Translations under genes and position numbers: made by a program
Part shown: piece after piece, positions 1 through 9,519 of the stretch
Layout: each line of letters begins with the position of its first letter
Numbering within the stretch: position 1 is the first letter of the stretch
Assembly: GCF_014648515.1 (NCBI RefSeq)
Contig: NZ_BMRG01000008.1
Coordinates: forward strand, 163,272 to 227,271
Direction: 5' to 3'
Length of the DNA stretch: 64,000 nucleotides
Source of the DNA: Saccharothrix coeruleofusca
GTDB taxonomy: Bacteria > Actinomycetota > Actinomycetes > Mycobacteriales > Pseudonocardiaceae
The notes under the pieces: model-generated
What the model was told of the DNA's origin: nothing
The model's input: only the letters and a program-made list of their open reading frames with translations
The model's database searches: none

Positions 1-146
<146 letters not shown>

Positions 147-166
147 TTAGCCGGGGGCGCAACGGC

Positions 167-778
167 TTATCCCGACGCGGCCTCTAGCGGGGTGAACGCC
201 GCCCGGACGTCTACCCCCTTGACCCACATGCCAATCGCGAACGCCGCTGTCGCCTCCAGCAGCGCCGCGCGCTCCAGCGGCCCGCCGTCGACCGGCACGC
301 CACCGGCGTCGCGCACCAGCCGCCCGACCAGCGCCACCGCCTCGGGGTCGTCCCCGCACAGCGGCACCGCCAGCGGCCTGTCCCCGAACACCACCGGCGA
401 CGGCCTGCGCCACACGTCGACGTGGCAGAGGTTGAACGCCTTCACCACCCGCGCGCCGGTGCCCGCGAGGCGCAGCGCCTGCGCGGGCTCGTCGAGCACG
501 AAACGGCCCTGCACCACCGAGTTCGTGCAGTCCACCACGATCTTCCCCGCCGCGTCGCCGAGGCAGTCCGCCGCCACGCCTGCGGGCACCGCCAGCAGCA
601 CCGCCTCGCCGAACGACAACGCGTCGCCCAGCGATCCGGCCCGCGCGCCGATCCGGTCCGCGCACACCGCGGCCCGCTCCGCGACACGCGCGCCCACCAG
701 CACCTCGTGCCCGGCGGCGACCCACTTGCCGCCCAGCGCCCCCGCCATCGAGCCCGCGCCCAGCACACCGATCCGCAC
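167..778 (-). CDS. NAD(P)-binding oxidoreductase, F420-dependent NADP reductase family
   Basis: Protein of 203 residues starting (GTG) MRIGVLGAGSMAGALGGKW, a Rossmann GxGxxxxxL dinucleotide fold as in coenzyme F420:NADPH oxidoreductase-like proteins. The segments VLLAVPAG, VVDCTNSV and VVKAFN match the strands and the conserved Asn-Ser and Lys-Ala-Phe-Asn motifs of this family. The start is set by an AGGAGG site 5 bases upstream; the frame stays open further upstream but without coding character. It is divergent from the HxlR-family regulator at 858, with a GC-rich palindrome between them, so I infer that the regulator controls this gene. The substrate cannot be told from sequence; true F420 dependence is unproven. 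Confidence 0.8.
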   Translation of the reverse strand: MRIGVLGAGSMAGALGGKWVAAGHEVLVGARVAERAAVCADRIGARAGSLGDALSFGEAVLLAVPAGVAADCLGDAAGKIVVDCTNSVVQGRFVLDEPAQALRLAGTGARVVKAFNLCHVDVWRRPSPVVFGDRPLAVPLCGDDPEAVALVGRLVRDAGGVPVDGGPLERAALLEATAAFAIGMWVKGVDVRAAFTPLEAASG

Positions 779-824
779 CCGTTCCTCCTCGTGGTTGGCT
801 GGGCACGACGCTAGGGAGCCCGAT

Positions 825-842
825 GGGCACCGTTCGGTGCCC
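825..842. promoter_or_regulatory. Perfect inverted repeat in the divergent oxidoreductase/HxlR promoter region
   Basis: GGGCACCG-TT-CGGTGCCC has 8-bp arms with a 2-bp spacer. It lies 15 bp upstream of the HxlR gene start, in the 79-bp divergent intergenic region. HxlR-type winged-helix dimers commonly bind such sites and control the neighbouring oxidoreductase. The binding assignment is inference. Confidence 0.5.
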
Positions 843-857
843 GCGCGGAGGTGGACA

Positions 858-1211
858 GTGGAGTACCTGGCCGACTGCCGGGCGCGGCTGGCCTTCGACC
901 TGCTGGCCAACACGTGGAACCCGGTCGTGCTGTGGGCGTTGCGCGACGGCCCCCGCCGCCACGCCGACCTGCGCAGGCACATCGGCGGCATCCGGCAGAA
1001 GGTGCTCACCGAGACGTTGCGCCGCTTGGAGGAGCACGGCCTGGTGGCGCGGCGCTCCCGGCCGGGCCGGGTCGACTACGCGCTGACCGGCCTGGGCGCG
1101 AGTCTGCTGGGGCCGATCGGCGCGCTGGGGGAGTGGGGCCACGATCACGGTGACGCCGTGATGGCGGCGCTGGACCGGGAGTCGTCCACGGCGGGGTCAA
1201 CCGACGGATGA
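858..1211 (+). CDS. HxlR-family transcriptional regulator
   Basis: Winged-helix regulator of 117 residues. The order is a short N-terminal cap (VEYLADCRARLAFDLL), the HxlR signature NTWNPVVLWALRDGPRRHADL, the recognition-helix region GGIRQKVLTETLRRLEEHG and the wing LVARRSRPGRVDYALTGLG. The GTG at 858 has a GGAGG site 6 bases upstream; an in-frame GTG at 837 is a weaker alternative. HxlR proteins usually respond to reactive aldehydes, quinones or redox stress and regulate a divergent oxidoreductase, which is the arrangement here. Its last 15 bases overlap the tail of a frameshifted reading frame on the opposite strand. Confidence 0.88.
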   Translation: MEYLADCRARLAFDLLANTWNPVVLWALRDGPRRHADLRRHIGGIRQKVLTETLRRLEEHGLVARRSRPGRVDYALTGLGASLLGPIGALGEWGHDHGDAVMAALDRESSTAGSTDG

Positions 1212-1452
1212 GGCGACCGCGCGCAGTTCGCGGACCAGGTGGGCGGCGAGGACCCAGGGCAGCAGCGGGTCTCCGAAGGTGGTGATGACGGGGCCGGTCG
1301 CGGTCCAGGGGTGTCTCCTCGCGGTAGCCGATGCCCCGGTTGCCGGGCAGTGCGATCACGCCGGGGCTGTCGCCCTCCTCGGCCGACCACGCCGTCACGT
1401 AGGGCACGAGCGGGGCGGTGTGCTGCCTGCGGTGGCGGGGCGAGGCGGTCAT
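1197..1452 (-). pseudogene. Small hypothetical gene, frameshifted
   Basis: From ATG at 1452 the frame reads MTASPRHRRQHTAPLVPYV, then WSAEEG and GNRGIGYREETPLDRD. This resembles short basic actinobacterial proteins often encoded beside XRE/TPR regulators. After about position 1310 coding quality moves to another frame (VITTFGDPLLPWVLAAHL, then VRELRAVASSVG and stop). A one-base slip near 1300-1315 would join the two. Function is unknown. It could be a real pseudogene, a sequencing error, or a short intact protein ending in the first frame. Confidence 0.4.
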
Positions 1453-1638
1453 GGTGTTCTCCGGGCGGTGCGGAACGTGCTCTGGTTCTGTCGTCGCGCG
1501 GCCACCACCCAAATCCGTGCGTCCCACGTGGGAAATCCGCTCCACGAAAGTTCCACGTCGAGGCAAGTCACCCGTTTGGGGAGGCCGGCTACCCTGAGCC
1601 GAGGCGCGGACACCCGGCTGGACCACCAAGGGGCCCTC

Positions 1639-1800
1639 ATGGCACGTCGCACGGACGCGATCGTCGAACACCGCGAACTGGGAAAACTCCTCACGGCGTA
1701 CCGCGATCTGGAAGCCCGACGAGCTGAACACGAACTGCGGGTGCGCTGGGAAGCCCTGACCCGCACACGCCGGGATCTGCCGTTCGGCACCGTGGTGTGA
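1639..1800 (+). CDS. Small charged protein upstream of the TPR protein
   Basis: A 53-residue reading frame, ATG at 1639, rich in Arg and Glu (MARRTDAIVEHRELGKLLTA, then YRDLEARRAEHELRVRWEAL), predicted to be mostly helical. The ribosome binding site is weak (AAGGGG). It ends 16 bp before the TPR gene on the same strand and may be co-transcribed with it. I do not recognise a family. It could be a remnant of the helix-turn-helix part that usually precedes such TPR domains, though no HTH is visible. Confidence 0.4.
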   Translation: MARRTDAIVEHRELGKLLTAYRDLEARRAEHELRVRWEALTRTRRDLPFGTVV

Positions 1801-1816
1801 ACGGCAGATCCCGCCG

Positions 1817-2764
1817 ATGCTGGACATGGGCGTGGGCGACGGTCGTGGTCCGAGCCCCCGCGAGCCCGTCGATGACGACTACATCGCTTCCCTTCGACAG
1901 CAGATGAGGCGACTGCTGGACATCGACGTCCAGTTCGGCGGGAACGAGGCGTCCGTTCAGGCGGTGCGCTTGTTCCGAGCCGCACACCGGCGGGTCGGCA
2001 CCAGTCCGTGTCCGCCACGCCTGAGGCGCGACCTCCACTCGGCGGTGGGGGAACTGGCCGAGATCGCGGGATGGCTGCTCTACGACGCCGATCGGCAGGA
2101 CGCGGCCCGGCGGATCAACCTGGAAGCGCTGCACTACCTGCGCTGGGCGGGGGACCGCGGCGTGGAGCTGCTGACGCTGCAGAACATGTCGATGCAGGCC
2201 GAGTACGTGAACCGGCCCGACGAGGCGCTGCACATCGTGGACTCGGTGCTCGGCTCGGGTGGGCTGTCCCCGCGCCTGGAAGCCCTCTTCCTGGCGCGCG
2301 GCGCCCACGCGCTGGCGCAGCAGGGGCGGCGGCGGGAGGCGGCCCGCGCGTTCGGCAGGGCGAGGTCCCGGTATCTCGACGGCACCCGCGACGGTGATCC
2401 GACGTGGGCGTACTGGGTGGACGACAGGCAGTTCGCGTGGTTCGAAGCGAGGATCAACGCGGAAGCGGGCAACCACGGCAAGGCGGCGGAGATCTTCCAC
2501 GACGCGCTGGCGGCGACCCCGAAGCACCGGGTCCGCGCCTTCTACAGCCGGACCGGCTACCTCTTCGAGAGCCTGGTCGACTGCGCGGACTGGCGCCAGG
2601 CGGAGGAAGTCGTGCCCCGCCTGGCGCCCTACGTCCTGGAAGTCGGCTCGGGGCGCACCGAGTCGATCCTGCGCGCCACCCTCGCACGGGCGCACCGCCC
2701 CGGCACACCGGCCAACCTCCGCGACGGCGCGGCCCACCTCCGGGACCTGCTCGACCGGCGGTGA
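1817..2764 (+). CDS. TPR-repeat protein, regulator-like without DNA-binding domain
   Basis: Protein of 315 residues built of helical repeats. From about residue 70 onward there are helix pairs such as AIAGWLLYDADRQDAARRIN-like units, LLTLQNMSMQAEYVNRPDEA and EARINAEAGNHGKAAEIFHD, typical of the tetratricopeptide region of actinobacterial XRE-family regulators. Those proteins normally carry an N-terminal helix-turn-helix of about 70 residues. Here the N-terminus (MLDMGVGDGRGPSPREPVDD) has none, so it is either a stand-alone TPR protein or lost its HTH. ATG at 1826 is an alternative start. A scaffolding or regulatory role is inference. Confidence 0.6.
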   Translation: MLDMGVGDGRGPSPREPVDDDYIASLRQQMRRLLDIDVQFGGNEASVQAVRLFRAAHRRVGTSPCPPRLRRDLHSAVGELAEIAGWLLYDADRQDAARRINLEALHYLRWAGDRGVELLTLQNMSMQAEYVNRPDEALHIVDSVLGSGGLSPRLEALFLARGAHALAQQGRRREAARAFGRARSRYLDGTRDGDPTWAYWVDDRQFAWFEARINAEAGNHGKAAEIFHDALAATPKHRVRAFYSRTGYLFESLVDCADWRQAEEVVPRLAPYVLEVGSGRTESILRATLARAHRPGTPANLRDGAAHLRDLLDRR

Positions 2765-2798
2765 CCGGGGTGATGCCGCTGTCGGGGCGGAACCCGGC

Positions 2799-4271
2799 TC
2801 AGGCCGCGTTCATCAGGTCCAGCGCACTGTGCTGCCGCGCCGCGTCCGCCCGGTCGAACGGACCGGCCCAGCGCAGCCCGTAGGTGTCCAGCGCGGTGCG
2901 GTTCGCCGCATGCGCGGTGTTGGCCTGCCGGGTCAGGTAGGCGGTGTAGGGCCGGTCGGACAGCTCCCGGTTGAGCAGGCCGAGCGAGCGCGCGTAGATC
3001 CCCTTGAACGACGGGCCGTCCGGCTCGCAGTTGGCGGGCTCGCAGGGCTCCCGCAGCACGCCGTTGGCGTGCAGCGCCTGCGCCGTGGTCGACGCGGCGG
3101 CGAGCTGGCGGGCCCTGGTCAGCAGCGCCGCGTCACCGGTGGCCCGGTTCAGCTCCACCAGCGCGGCCAGGACGACGCCCTGGTTGTAGCTCCACACCTG
3201 GGAACCGTTGTTGCGGCAGGTGTCCAGGGAGATGCCGTCGTTGACCAGGTTGGCGCTGTTGATCATCCCCGTGCCGCTGTACCAGGACCAGCCCGCCCGC
3301 GCCCGCTGGAGGTAAGCGGTGTCGCCGCTGATCCTGTTGTGCAGCGCGGCGTTGAGCTGGATGTAGAGGGCGTTGGTGATGGCGTTCTTGTAGTCGTGGG
3401 CGGTGCGCCACCAGACCCCGCCGCCGCACACGCCGTCCCAGTGGGCGTGCATGTGGTCGGCGGCGTGGCGGGCGGTGGACAGGTACCTGCTGTCGCGGGT
3501 CAGGTCGTAGGCGGCCACCCAGGCCAGCCCCCACCACCCGGTGTCGTCGAGGTAGTCGTTGCGGAAGTGGCCCATCGCGGCGTTGACGTTGCGGTCGTAG
3601 GTGTTGGCGATGGCGTACCGGTAACTGGCCATGCCCGAGACGCGGATGTTGTCGATGATCGCGGTGAGCGCGTTCGCCGAGTTCCACCAGCCGCTGGTGG
3701 TGAACAGGCCGGTGCCGTTGTCGTAGAACTGCATCAGCGCGGTCGCCGCGGCGGTGCGCCGGTCGTAGGCGTTCCAGGTGGTGCGCGCCCACGCGGTGCA
3801 GGCGATGTCCGGGCGGTTCCCGGCTCTGCCGCAGGCGCGCAGCGCTCCCACGCCCCGGTTGGCCCAGTCGTCGACGTTGTACATCATGGTGCGCCATCCC
3901 GCGGCGCCCGAGGGGATGGCGGTGTTGCCCAGCCGGGCACCGGAGGCCCAGCTCCGGCCGCCGTCGAAGGAGCGGTCGAGCCAGACCTCGTCACCGGGGA
4001 GGCCGCTGCCGATGGTGGCCCAGCCCATGGCGTCGGTGTCGTTGAAGCGCAACGAGATGCGGCGGCCGAACAGGGTGGCCGAGCCGCCGTCCCGGTCGGC
4101 CGGGGCCAGCGCCGGGTCGCGCGCGTCGCAGTAGCGGTTGCACACCGTCGCGGCGGCGGACGGCGTGGTGCTGGCGGACGGCGTGGTGCCCGTGGGGGAT
4201 TGTGCTGTCGCAGGGGGCGCGGTGGCGAGCAGGGTGGCGACCGCGCTGACGAGGACCAGGGACGACTTCAT
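2799..4271 (-). CDS. Secreted GH76 family alpha-1,6-mannanase
   Basis: Protein of 490 residues. It has a signal peptide (MKSSLVLVSAVATLLATAPP, cleavage near ATA-QS), a Thr/Ser-rich stretch to about residue 45, then an (alpha/alpha)6 barrel. The motif YLDDTGWWGLAWVAAYDLT carries the paired aspartates known to be catalytic in GH76 endo-alpha-1,6-mannanases. GGGVWWRT and NQGVVLAALVEL match other conserved barrel helices. Likely target: alpha-1,6-linked mannan of fungal walls or mycobacterial-type lipomannan. The N-terminal insert around FNDTDAMGWATIGSGLPGDE looks like an extra beta module. The start at 4271 has GGAGG 8 bases upstream. An 18-bp perfect palindrome 37 bp upstream suggests LacI-type control. 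Confidence 0.88.
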   Translation of the reverse strand: MKSSLVLVSAVATLLATAPPATAQSPTGTTPSASTTPSAAATVCNRYCDARDPALAPADRDGGSATLFGRRISLRFNDTDAMGWATIGSGLPGDEVWLDRSFDGGRSWASGARLGNTAIPSGAAGWRTMMYNVDDWANRGVGALRACGRAGNRPDIACTAWARTTWNAYDRRTAAATALMQFYDNGTGLFTTSGWWNSANALTAIIDNIRVSGMASYRYAIANTYDRNVNAAMGHFRNDYLDDTGWWGLAWVAAYDLTRDSRYLSTARHAADHMHAHWDGVCGGGVWWRTAHDYKNAITNALYIQLNAALHNRISGDTAYLQRARAGWSWYSGTGMINSANLVNDGISLDTCRNNGSQVWSYNQGVVLAALVELNRATGDAALLTRARQLAAASTTAQALHANGVLREPCEPANCEPDGPSFKGIYARSLGLLNRELSDRPYTAYLTRQANTAHAANRTALDTYGLRWAGPFDRADAARQHSALDLMNAA

Positions 4272-4307
4272 CGTCGAGACCTCCCGGATGGATGCGCCCA
4301 TCGGAGA

Positions 4308-4325
4308 TGTGAGAGCGCTCTCACA
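4308..4325. promoter_or_regulatory. LacI-family-type operator upstream of GH76 gene
   Basis: TGTGAGAGCGCTCTCACA is a perfect 18-bp palindrome with the central CG typical of LacI-family sugar-responsive repressors. It sits 37 bp upstream of the mannanase start codon. The regulator itself is not in the window. Confidence 0.65.
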
Positions 4326-4554
4326 CAGTTGCCGACGCTAGTGCCGCGCGTGAGGACCGGTCAACGCGCCGGATGCGGTGTTCCCCTTGGGGCAGCGGAA
4401 ACCGGGACGTGGGCCGTTCCGGGGATGGACGCGGACCGGGCAGGCGATCACGATGGGCGACAGCTCACCGACAGTCTCGACCACTGATGACCGGCAGGAG
4501 TGAACCCGGCGGGAACCGGGTATGCCACGCCGCAGTTCGAGCAGAGGAGAGGAC

Positions 4555-4827
4555 ATGACCGTCACCAGCATCATCGGCGCCCTCGTCGTGGGACTGATCA
4601 TCGGCGCGCTCGGTCGCCTGTTCCGGCCGGGCAGACAGGCCATCCCGATCTGGCTGACCATCGTGGTCGGCATCGTCGCCGCCTTCATCGGCACGTTGAT
4701 CGCCTCGGCGCTGGGGGTGCGCGACACCGGCGGCATCGACTGGATCGAGCTGATCCTCCAGGTCGTCGTGGCGGTCGTGGGCGTCGGCATCGCCGCGAAC
4801 GTCTACGGGCGGCGCAGCCTGCGCTGA
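4555..4827 (+). CDS. GlsB/YeaQ/YmgE family stress-response membrane protein
   Basis: Ninety-residue membrane protein with three hydrophobic helices: IIGALVVGLIIGALGRL, IWLTIVVGIVAAFIGTLIA and IELILQVVVAVVGVGIA. The signature GALGRLFRPGRQ after helix 1 is diagnostic of the transglycosylase-associated (GlsB/YeaQ/YmgE) family, induced by envelope or general stress. ATG at 4555 follows GAGAGGAC. Upstream, GTGAAC and GGGTAT (4500-4521) loosely resemble a SigB-type promoter, though the 12-bp spacing is short. It stands alone between two convergently placed secreted-enzyme genes. Confidence 0.85.
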   Translation: MTVTSIIGALVVGLIIGALGRLFRPGRQAIPIWLTIVVGIVAAFIGTLIASALGVRDTGGIDWIELILQVVVAVVGVGIAANVYGRRSLR

Positions 4828-4896
4828 CTCGCGGACGGGCGCGGGTGGGCCGCCCCCACCCGCGCCCGCCGCCGCACCGCCAGAACGGTCGCAACG

Positions 4897-6306
<1,410 letters not shown>

Positions 6307-6338
6307 TCAGTGTTGACAAAAATTGGCCTGGCCCGGGA

Positions 6339-8792
6339 TCAGAGGCCCACGTTGACGATCTTCGCCACGCTGGGGACGCCGTTCTTCAACGCGAACAGCA
6401 TGTGGTTGCCCGGCAGCACGTCGCCCGCGGGCGGGATCTCCACGGTGTAGCGCGTCCTGGTCGCCGGGGACGTCGACACCGTGCGCAGGGGGATGCGCCG
6501 CTGGTCGTTGTTCACCGTGTGCGTCACCGGCCCGTAGCGCACCAGGACGAACGACACGCCGTCGTCGGCCTCCACGGTCAGCTGCCCGCCGGCGGTGGCG
6601 GTGGCGGGCGCGGTGTGGATGGTGGGACGCGGCGCCTCGCGGCCGTCGCGGTCGAACAGGTAGGGCGGGCTGAACACCTGCCCGTCGGGGTGGTTGGTCT
6701 CGCACGGCAGCTGCCCGCACAGCCCGCCGCCACCGCTGAAGACGCGGCCGTCGGGCAGCAGGGTGGCGACGCTGTGGTAGTTGCGCGGCACGGCCATGGT
6801 GGCCTGCGGGGTGAAGCTGTTGTCGGCCGGGTTCCACAGCTCCGGGGTCAGCACCGCGTCGGTGTCGGTGAACTCCAGCGGCACCCGCTGCCCGCCGATG
6901 ACCAGCACCTTGCCGTCGGGCAGCACGACGCTGGTGGCGTAGGCGCGGCGGAAGCGCATGGCGCCGCCGTCGGTCACCCGCGGCCCTCCCGCGCCGGTCA
7001 GGTCGATCAGACGGGCCCGGTTGCTCGCCAGGTAGCGGGGGTCGGCGATCTCGTTCTCGAGCGGGCGGTAGTGCGGGGCGCCGCCCGCGGTGAAGATCTT
7101 CCCGACGTCGTAGGAGGCGGCGTTGCCGTGCATGGCGTCCTGCGTGCCGCGGGTGCCGGCGCTGGTGGCGGTGCCGCTGCCCGCCGTGTCGATCCAGTGC
7201 ATGGTGTTGCCGGGGCCCGCGTGGAACACGCGCCCGCCGCGCACGGCGTGGAACCAGCCGTGGTTGTCCGCGCGGTAGGGCCCGCCCTCGTCGGCGGTGT
7301 GGATGGTCGAGCCGAGGACGCCGGGCAGGGTGCGCCAGCGGCCCGTGGCGGGGGAGAAGACCTCGCCGGGGTGGTCGCCGTCCCGGCCCGCGCCGTGGGA
7401 GTTCCAGGAGCCGCCCAGCACGAACGCCTCGCCGGTGGACAGCAGGGTCATGCCGGGGTATCCGCGCGGCGCGGCCATCCCGGCTTCCCGGCTCCAGCGG
7501 CCGGTGGCGGGGTCGTAGCTGCTGGTGCTGGTGATCGAGTCGCCCCCGGTGACCAGCAGCCTGCCGTCGGCCAGCGCGGTGGTGCCCGGGCAGAACATCT
7601 CGTGGCTGACCTCGGCCTGCTTCTCCGGTTCGACCACCCCGCTGTCCGGGCGCAGCCGCGCGGTGTGCGTCGGCGAGTCCGTGCTGATGGCCGTGCGCTT
7701 GCCGGAGGACCAGGTCAGCAGCGTGCCGTCGGGCAGCACCGCGGCGGCGGCGGGCACCAGCGGCAAGCCGATGGTGCGGGCGCTCCACGCGCCGTGGGTG
7801 GCGGGGGCGGCGGGACCGTCGAGGGTGATCTCGGCGGCCTCCACCTCCTCGGGGCCCTGCTGGGCGGTCAGCCGCACGTGGCGGGCCTGCGCCACCCGGT
7901 CGAACACGGCGGTCTTGGGGTAGTCGTCGTCGCTCCACGTGCCGCGGGCCACCTCGGTGAACTGCGCGCCGTCGGAGCTGGTGGAGACCGCGTAGCCCAG
8001 CACGCGCTTGGACCGGTCGCGCGGCGGCGCGTAGACCAGTCCGTCGACCCGCTGGGGGCGGCCGAGGTCGAGGGTGATCGAGGGCGCGCCGGACGCGGTG
8101 CGCCTGCCCGACCAGAAGGTCCTCGGGTCGTCGTCGAGCACCGCGGCGGCGGACTGGGCCCCGTTGCGCCCGGTGGCGGTCCACCCGGTCCGGGGCAGCG
8201 GCACCGAGCCGGGGCGGTGACCGGGGTCGCCGAGCAGGTCCAGGCGGGCCGCGGAGACCTGCCTGGGCGCGGCGGTGTCGGTGGCGACCAGCCGGACCGC
8301 CGAGGCCGTGGTGGCGGGGAAGGCGATGGTCTTGGCCTCCTCGGTGTGCCCGAGCCTGCCCGAGCTGACCGGGAACCAGTCCCGCTCGGGTGTCCGCACG
8401 TCGATCCGGTAGTCCAGGAACAGCTGCGCCTGCGCGCCCCGCAGCGGGTGGTAGACCAGCGCCGACACGGTCCGGGGCGTCGGCAGGGCGATGGCGATCC
8501 AGCGCTCGCCGCGCTGGTCGGCCCCGCTGGTCCAGTGTCGCCCGCCCGCGGGGTCCAGCACGCCGTCCGCCCGGCCCGCGCCGTCCTCGCTGCTGGCCGT
8601 GGCCCGCCAGCCGGTCCGGTCCAGCGCGGGGGCGGGCAGGCGGTCCTGGTCGGGGAACGGGGTGGTGACGAACGGCTCGGCGGCCGACTGCGGCCCGGTG
8701 GTCAGCGCCGCGGCCGTGGCGGCGGCCACGGCGATGAGCGTCCACCTTGGACGGCGGGAGCGCGCGGGCACGCGAGTGGTGGGTTCGTCCAT
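6339..8792 (-). CDS. Secreted AA5 copper-radical oxidase (galactose/glyoxal oxidase type) with two discoidin domains
   Basis: Protein of 817 residues: N-terminal secretion signal (about 1-38), two F5/8 type C (discoidin) carbohydrate-binding domains (about 55-190 and 200-325), a seven-bladed Kelch-type propeller, and a C-terminal DUF1929 domain. The copper-radical site is recognisable: Cys in HEMFCPGTT and Tyr in NAASYDVGKIF for the thioether cross-link, axial Tyr and His in RNYHSVATL, and His in VTHTVNNDQRRIPL. Such enzymes oxidise a primary alcohol or aldehyde with O2, giving H2O2. Relatives include fungal galactose oxidase and Streptomyces GlxA; discoidin modules favour a polysaccharide substrate. 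ATG at 8792 has GGAAGG 10-15 bases upstream, rather far. Confidence 0.87.
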   Translation of the reverse strand: MDEPTTRVPARSRRPRWTLIAVAAATAAALTTGPQSAAEPFVTTPFPDQDRLPAPALDRTGWRATASSEDGAGRADGVLDPAGGRHWTSGADQRGERWIAIALPTPRTVSALVYHPLRGAQAQLFLDYRIDVRTPERDWFPVSSGRLGHTEEAKTIAFPATTASAVRLVATDTAAPRQVSAARLDLLGDPGHRPGSVPLPRTGWTATGRNGAQSAAAVLDDDPRTFWSGRRTASGAPSITLDLGRPQRVDGLVYAPPRDRSKRVLGYAVSTSSDGAQFTEVARGTWSDDDYPKTAVFDRVAQARHVRLTAQQGPEEVEAAEITLDGPAAPATHGAWSARTIGLPLVPAAAAVLPDGTLLTWSSGKRTAISTDSPTHTARLRPDSGVVEPEKQAEVSHEMFCPGTTALADGRLLVTGGDSITSTSSYDPATGRWSREAGMAAPRGYPGMTLLSTGEAFVLGGSWNSHGAGRDGDHPGEVFSPATGRWRTLPGVLGSTIHTADEGGPYRADNHGWFHAVRGGRVFHAGPGNTMHWIDTAGSGTATSAGTRGTQDAMHGNAASYDVGKIFTAGGAPHYRPLENEIADPRYLASNRARLIDLTGAGGPRVTDGGAMRFRRAYATSVVLPDGKVLVIGGQRVPLEFTDTDAVLTPELWNPADNSFTPQATMAVPRNYHSVATLLPDGRVFSGGGGLCGQLPCETNHPDGQVFSPPYLFDRDGREAPRPTIHTAPATATAGGQLTVEADDGVSFVLVRYGPVTHTVNNDQRRIPLRTVSTSPATRTRYTVEIPPAGDVLPGNHMLFALKNGVPSVAKIVNVGL

Positions 8793-8879
8793 GAATTGCT
8801 TACCTTCCCCATCGGGATACGGCGGGACGATCGGTCGACGGCCTGCCCGCGTTCGTCTCCGGATGGTAGGTCCGGTCAT

Positions 8880-8898
8880 GAGCGACCGGAAGTCGCTC
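8880..8898. promoter_or_regulatory. Inverted repeat upstream of the AA5 oxidase gene
   Basis: GAGCGAC-CGGAA-GTCGCTC, 7-bp perfect arms with a 5-bp spacer, lies about 90 bp upstream of the oxidase start. It may be an operator or a small hairpin; no further evidence. Confidence 0.35.
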
Positions 8899-9029
8899 GA
8901 TGGGGTTGACGACCTCATTGAGGGACAGGTATTCCGCGAGTTCCAGCGGTCCGTCGCAATAGGACCAGAAGGGTCTTTTGGCCCGGTTTTTCCGGATTCC
9001 TCATTGGTGCCGCACGCGCAAGGGCAGTG

Positions 9030-9225
9030 CCGGGGGCCGGCCACCGGCCTTCGGCGGGCAGGCCCGCGGACAGCGCAACGTGGTGGAACGCTGCTTCAAC
9101 CGGCTCGAGCAGTTCCGCGCCGTCGCCACCCGCTTCGGCAAACGCTGGAAGACCCGCTGGAAGTCCGCGCTCAACGCCTCCGAGATCGCCTTCGACGGCC
9201 GCTTGGCCGCCGGACGCGGCCGGCC
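9030..9225 (+). mobile_element. Fused transposase fossils: IS5-family tail joined to IS256-family tail
   Basis: In one continuous frame the sequence first reads [20 protein letters not shown] and [19 protein letters not shown], the C-terminal signature of IS5-family (DDE) transposases. From about 9140 it switches to [20 protein letters not shown], the C-terminal signature of IS256-family transposases; the same tail ends the IS256 element at 35674. Neither piece has its catalytic domain, so both are dead. Positions 9226-9519, to the next gene, show no gene. Confidence 0.7.
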
Positions 9226-9519
9226 CTCTTCACCCCGAGTCGCACCGCTCGTTCGGCAGAGCCGCTCGTCTGGGCGGCAGGCCGTGCTGATGCCGGCTCT
9301 ACGCCGAGTAGGTCTGCGGCAGTCCTCCCGTCACCTGAATAGGTCACTCCTGATCACCCCCGCTGTGTTTGAATGCTTGCGAGGCCGTTCTGGTGGGGGT
9401 TATGCGGCCTGTTGTTCGAGGGGTGTTCGTAGGGGCGGAACGCAGCTCGCTCACGTTGACGGCGTCTTCCGGGGCGGCCGGTGCTGGGGCGTGCCTGTGC
9501 GTGAGCGCGGGGGGAACAG

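Noticed and set aside
6402-8909. Long plus-strand open frame opposite the AA5 oxidase
   Set aside because: Gly/Arg/Val-rich antisense artefact; the minus strand has complete copper-site motifs.
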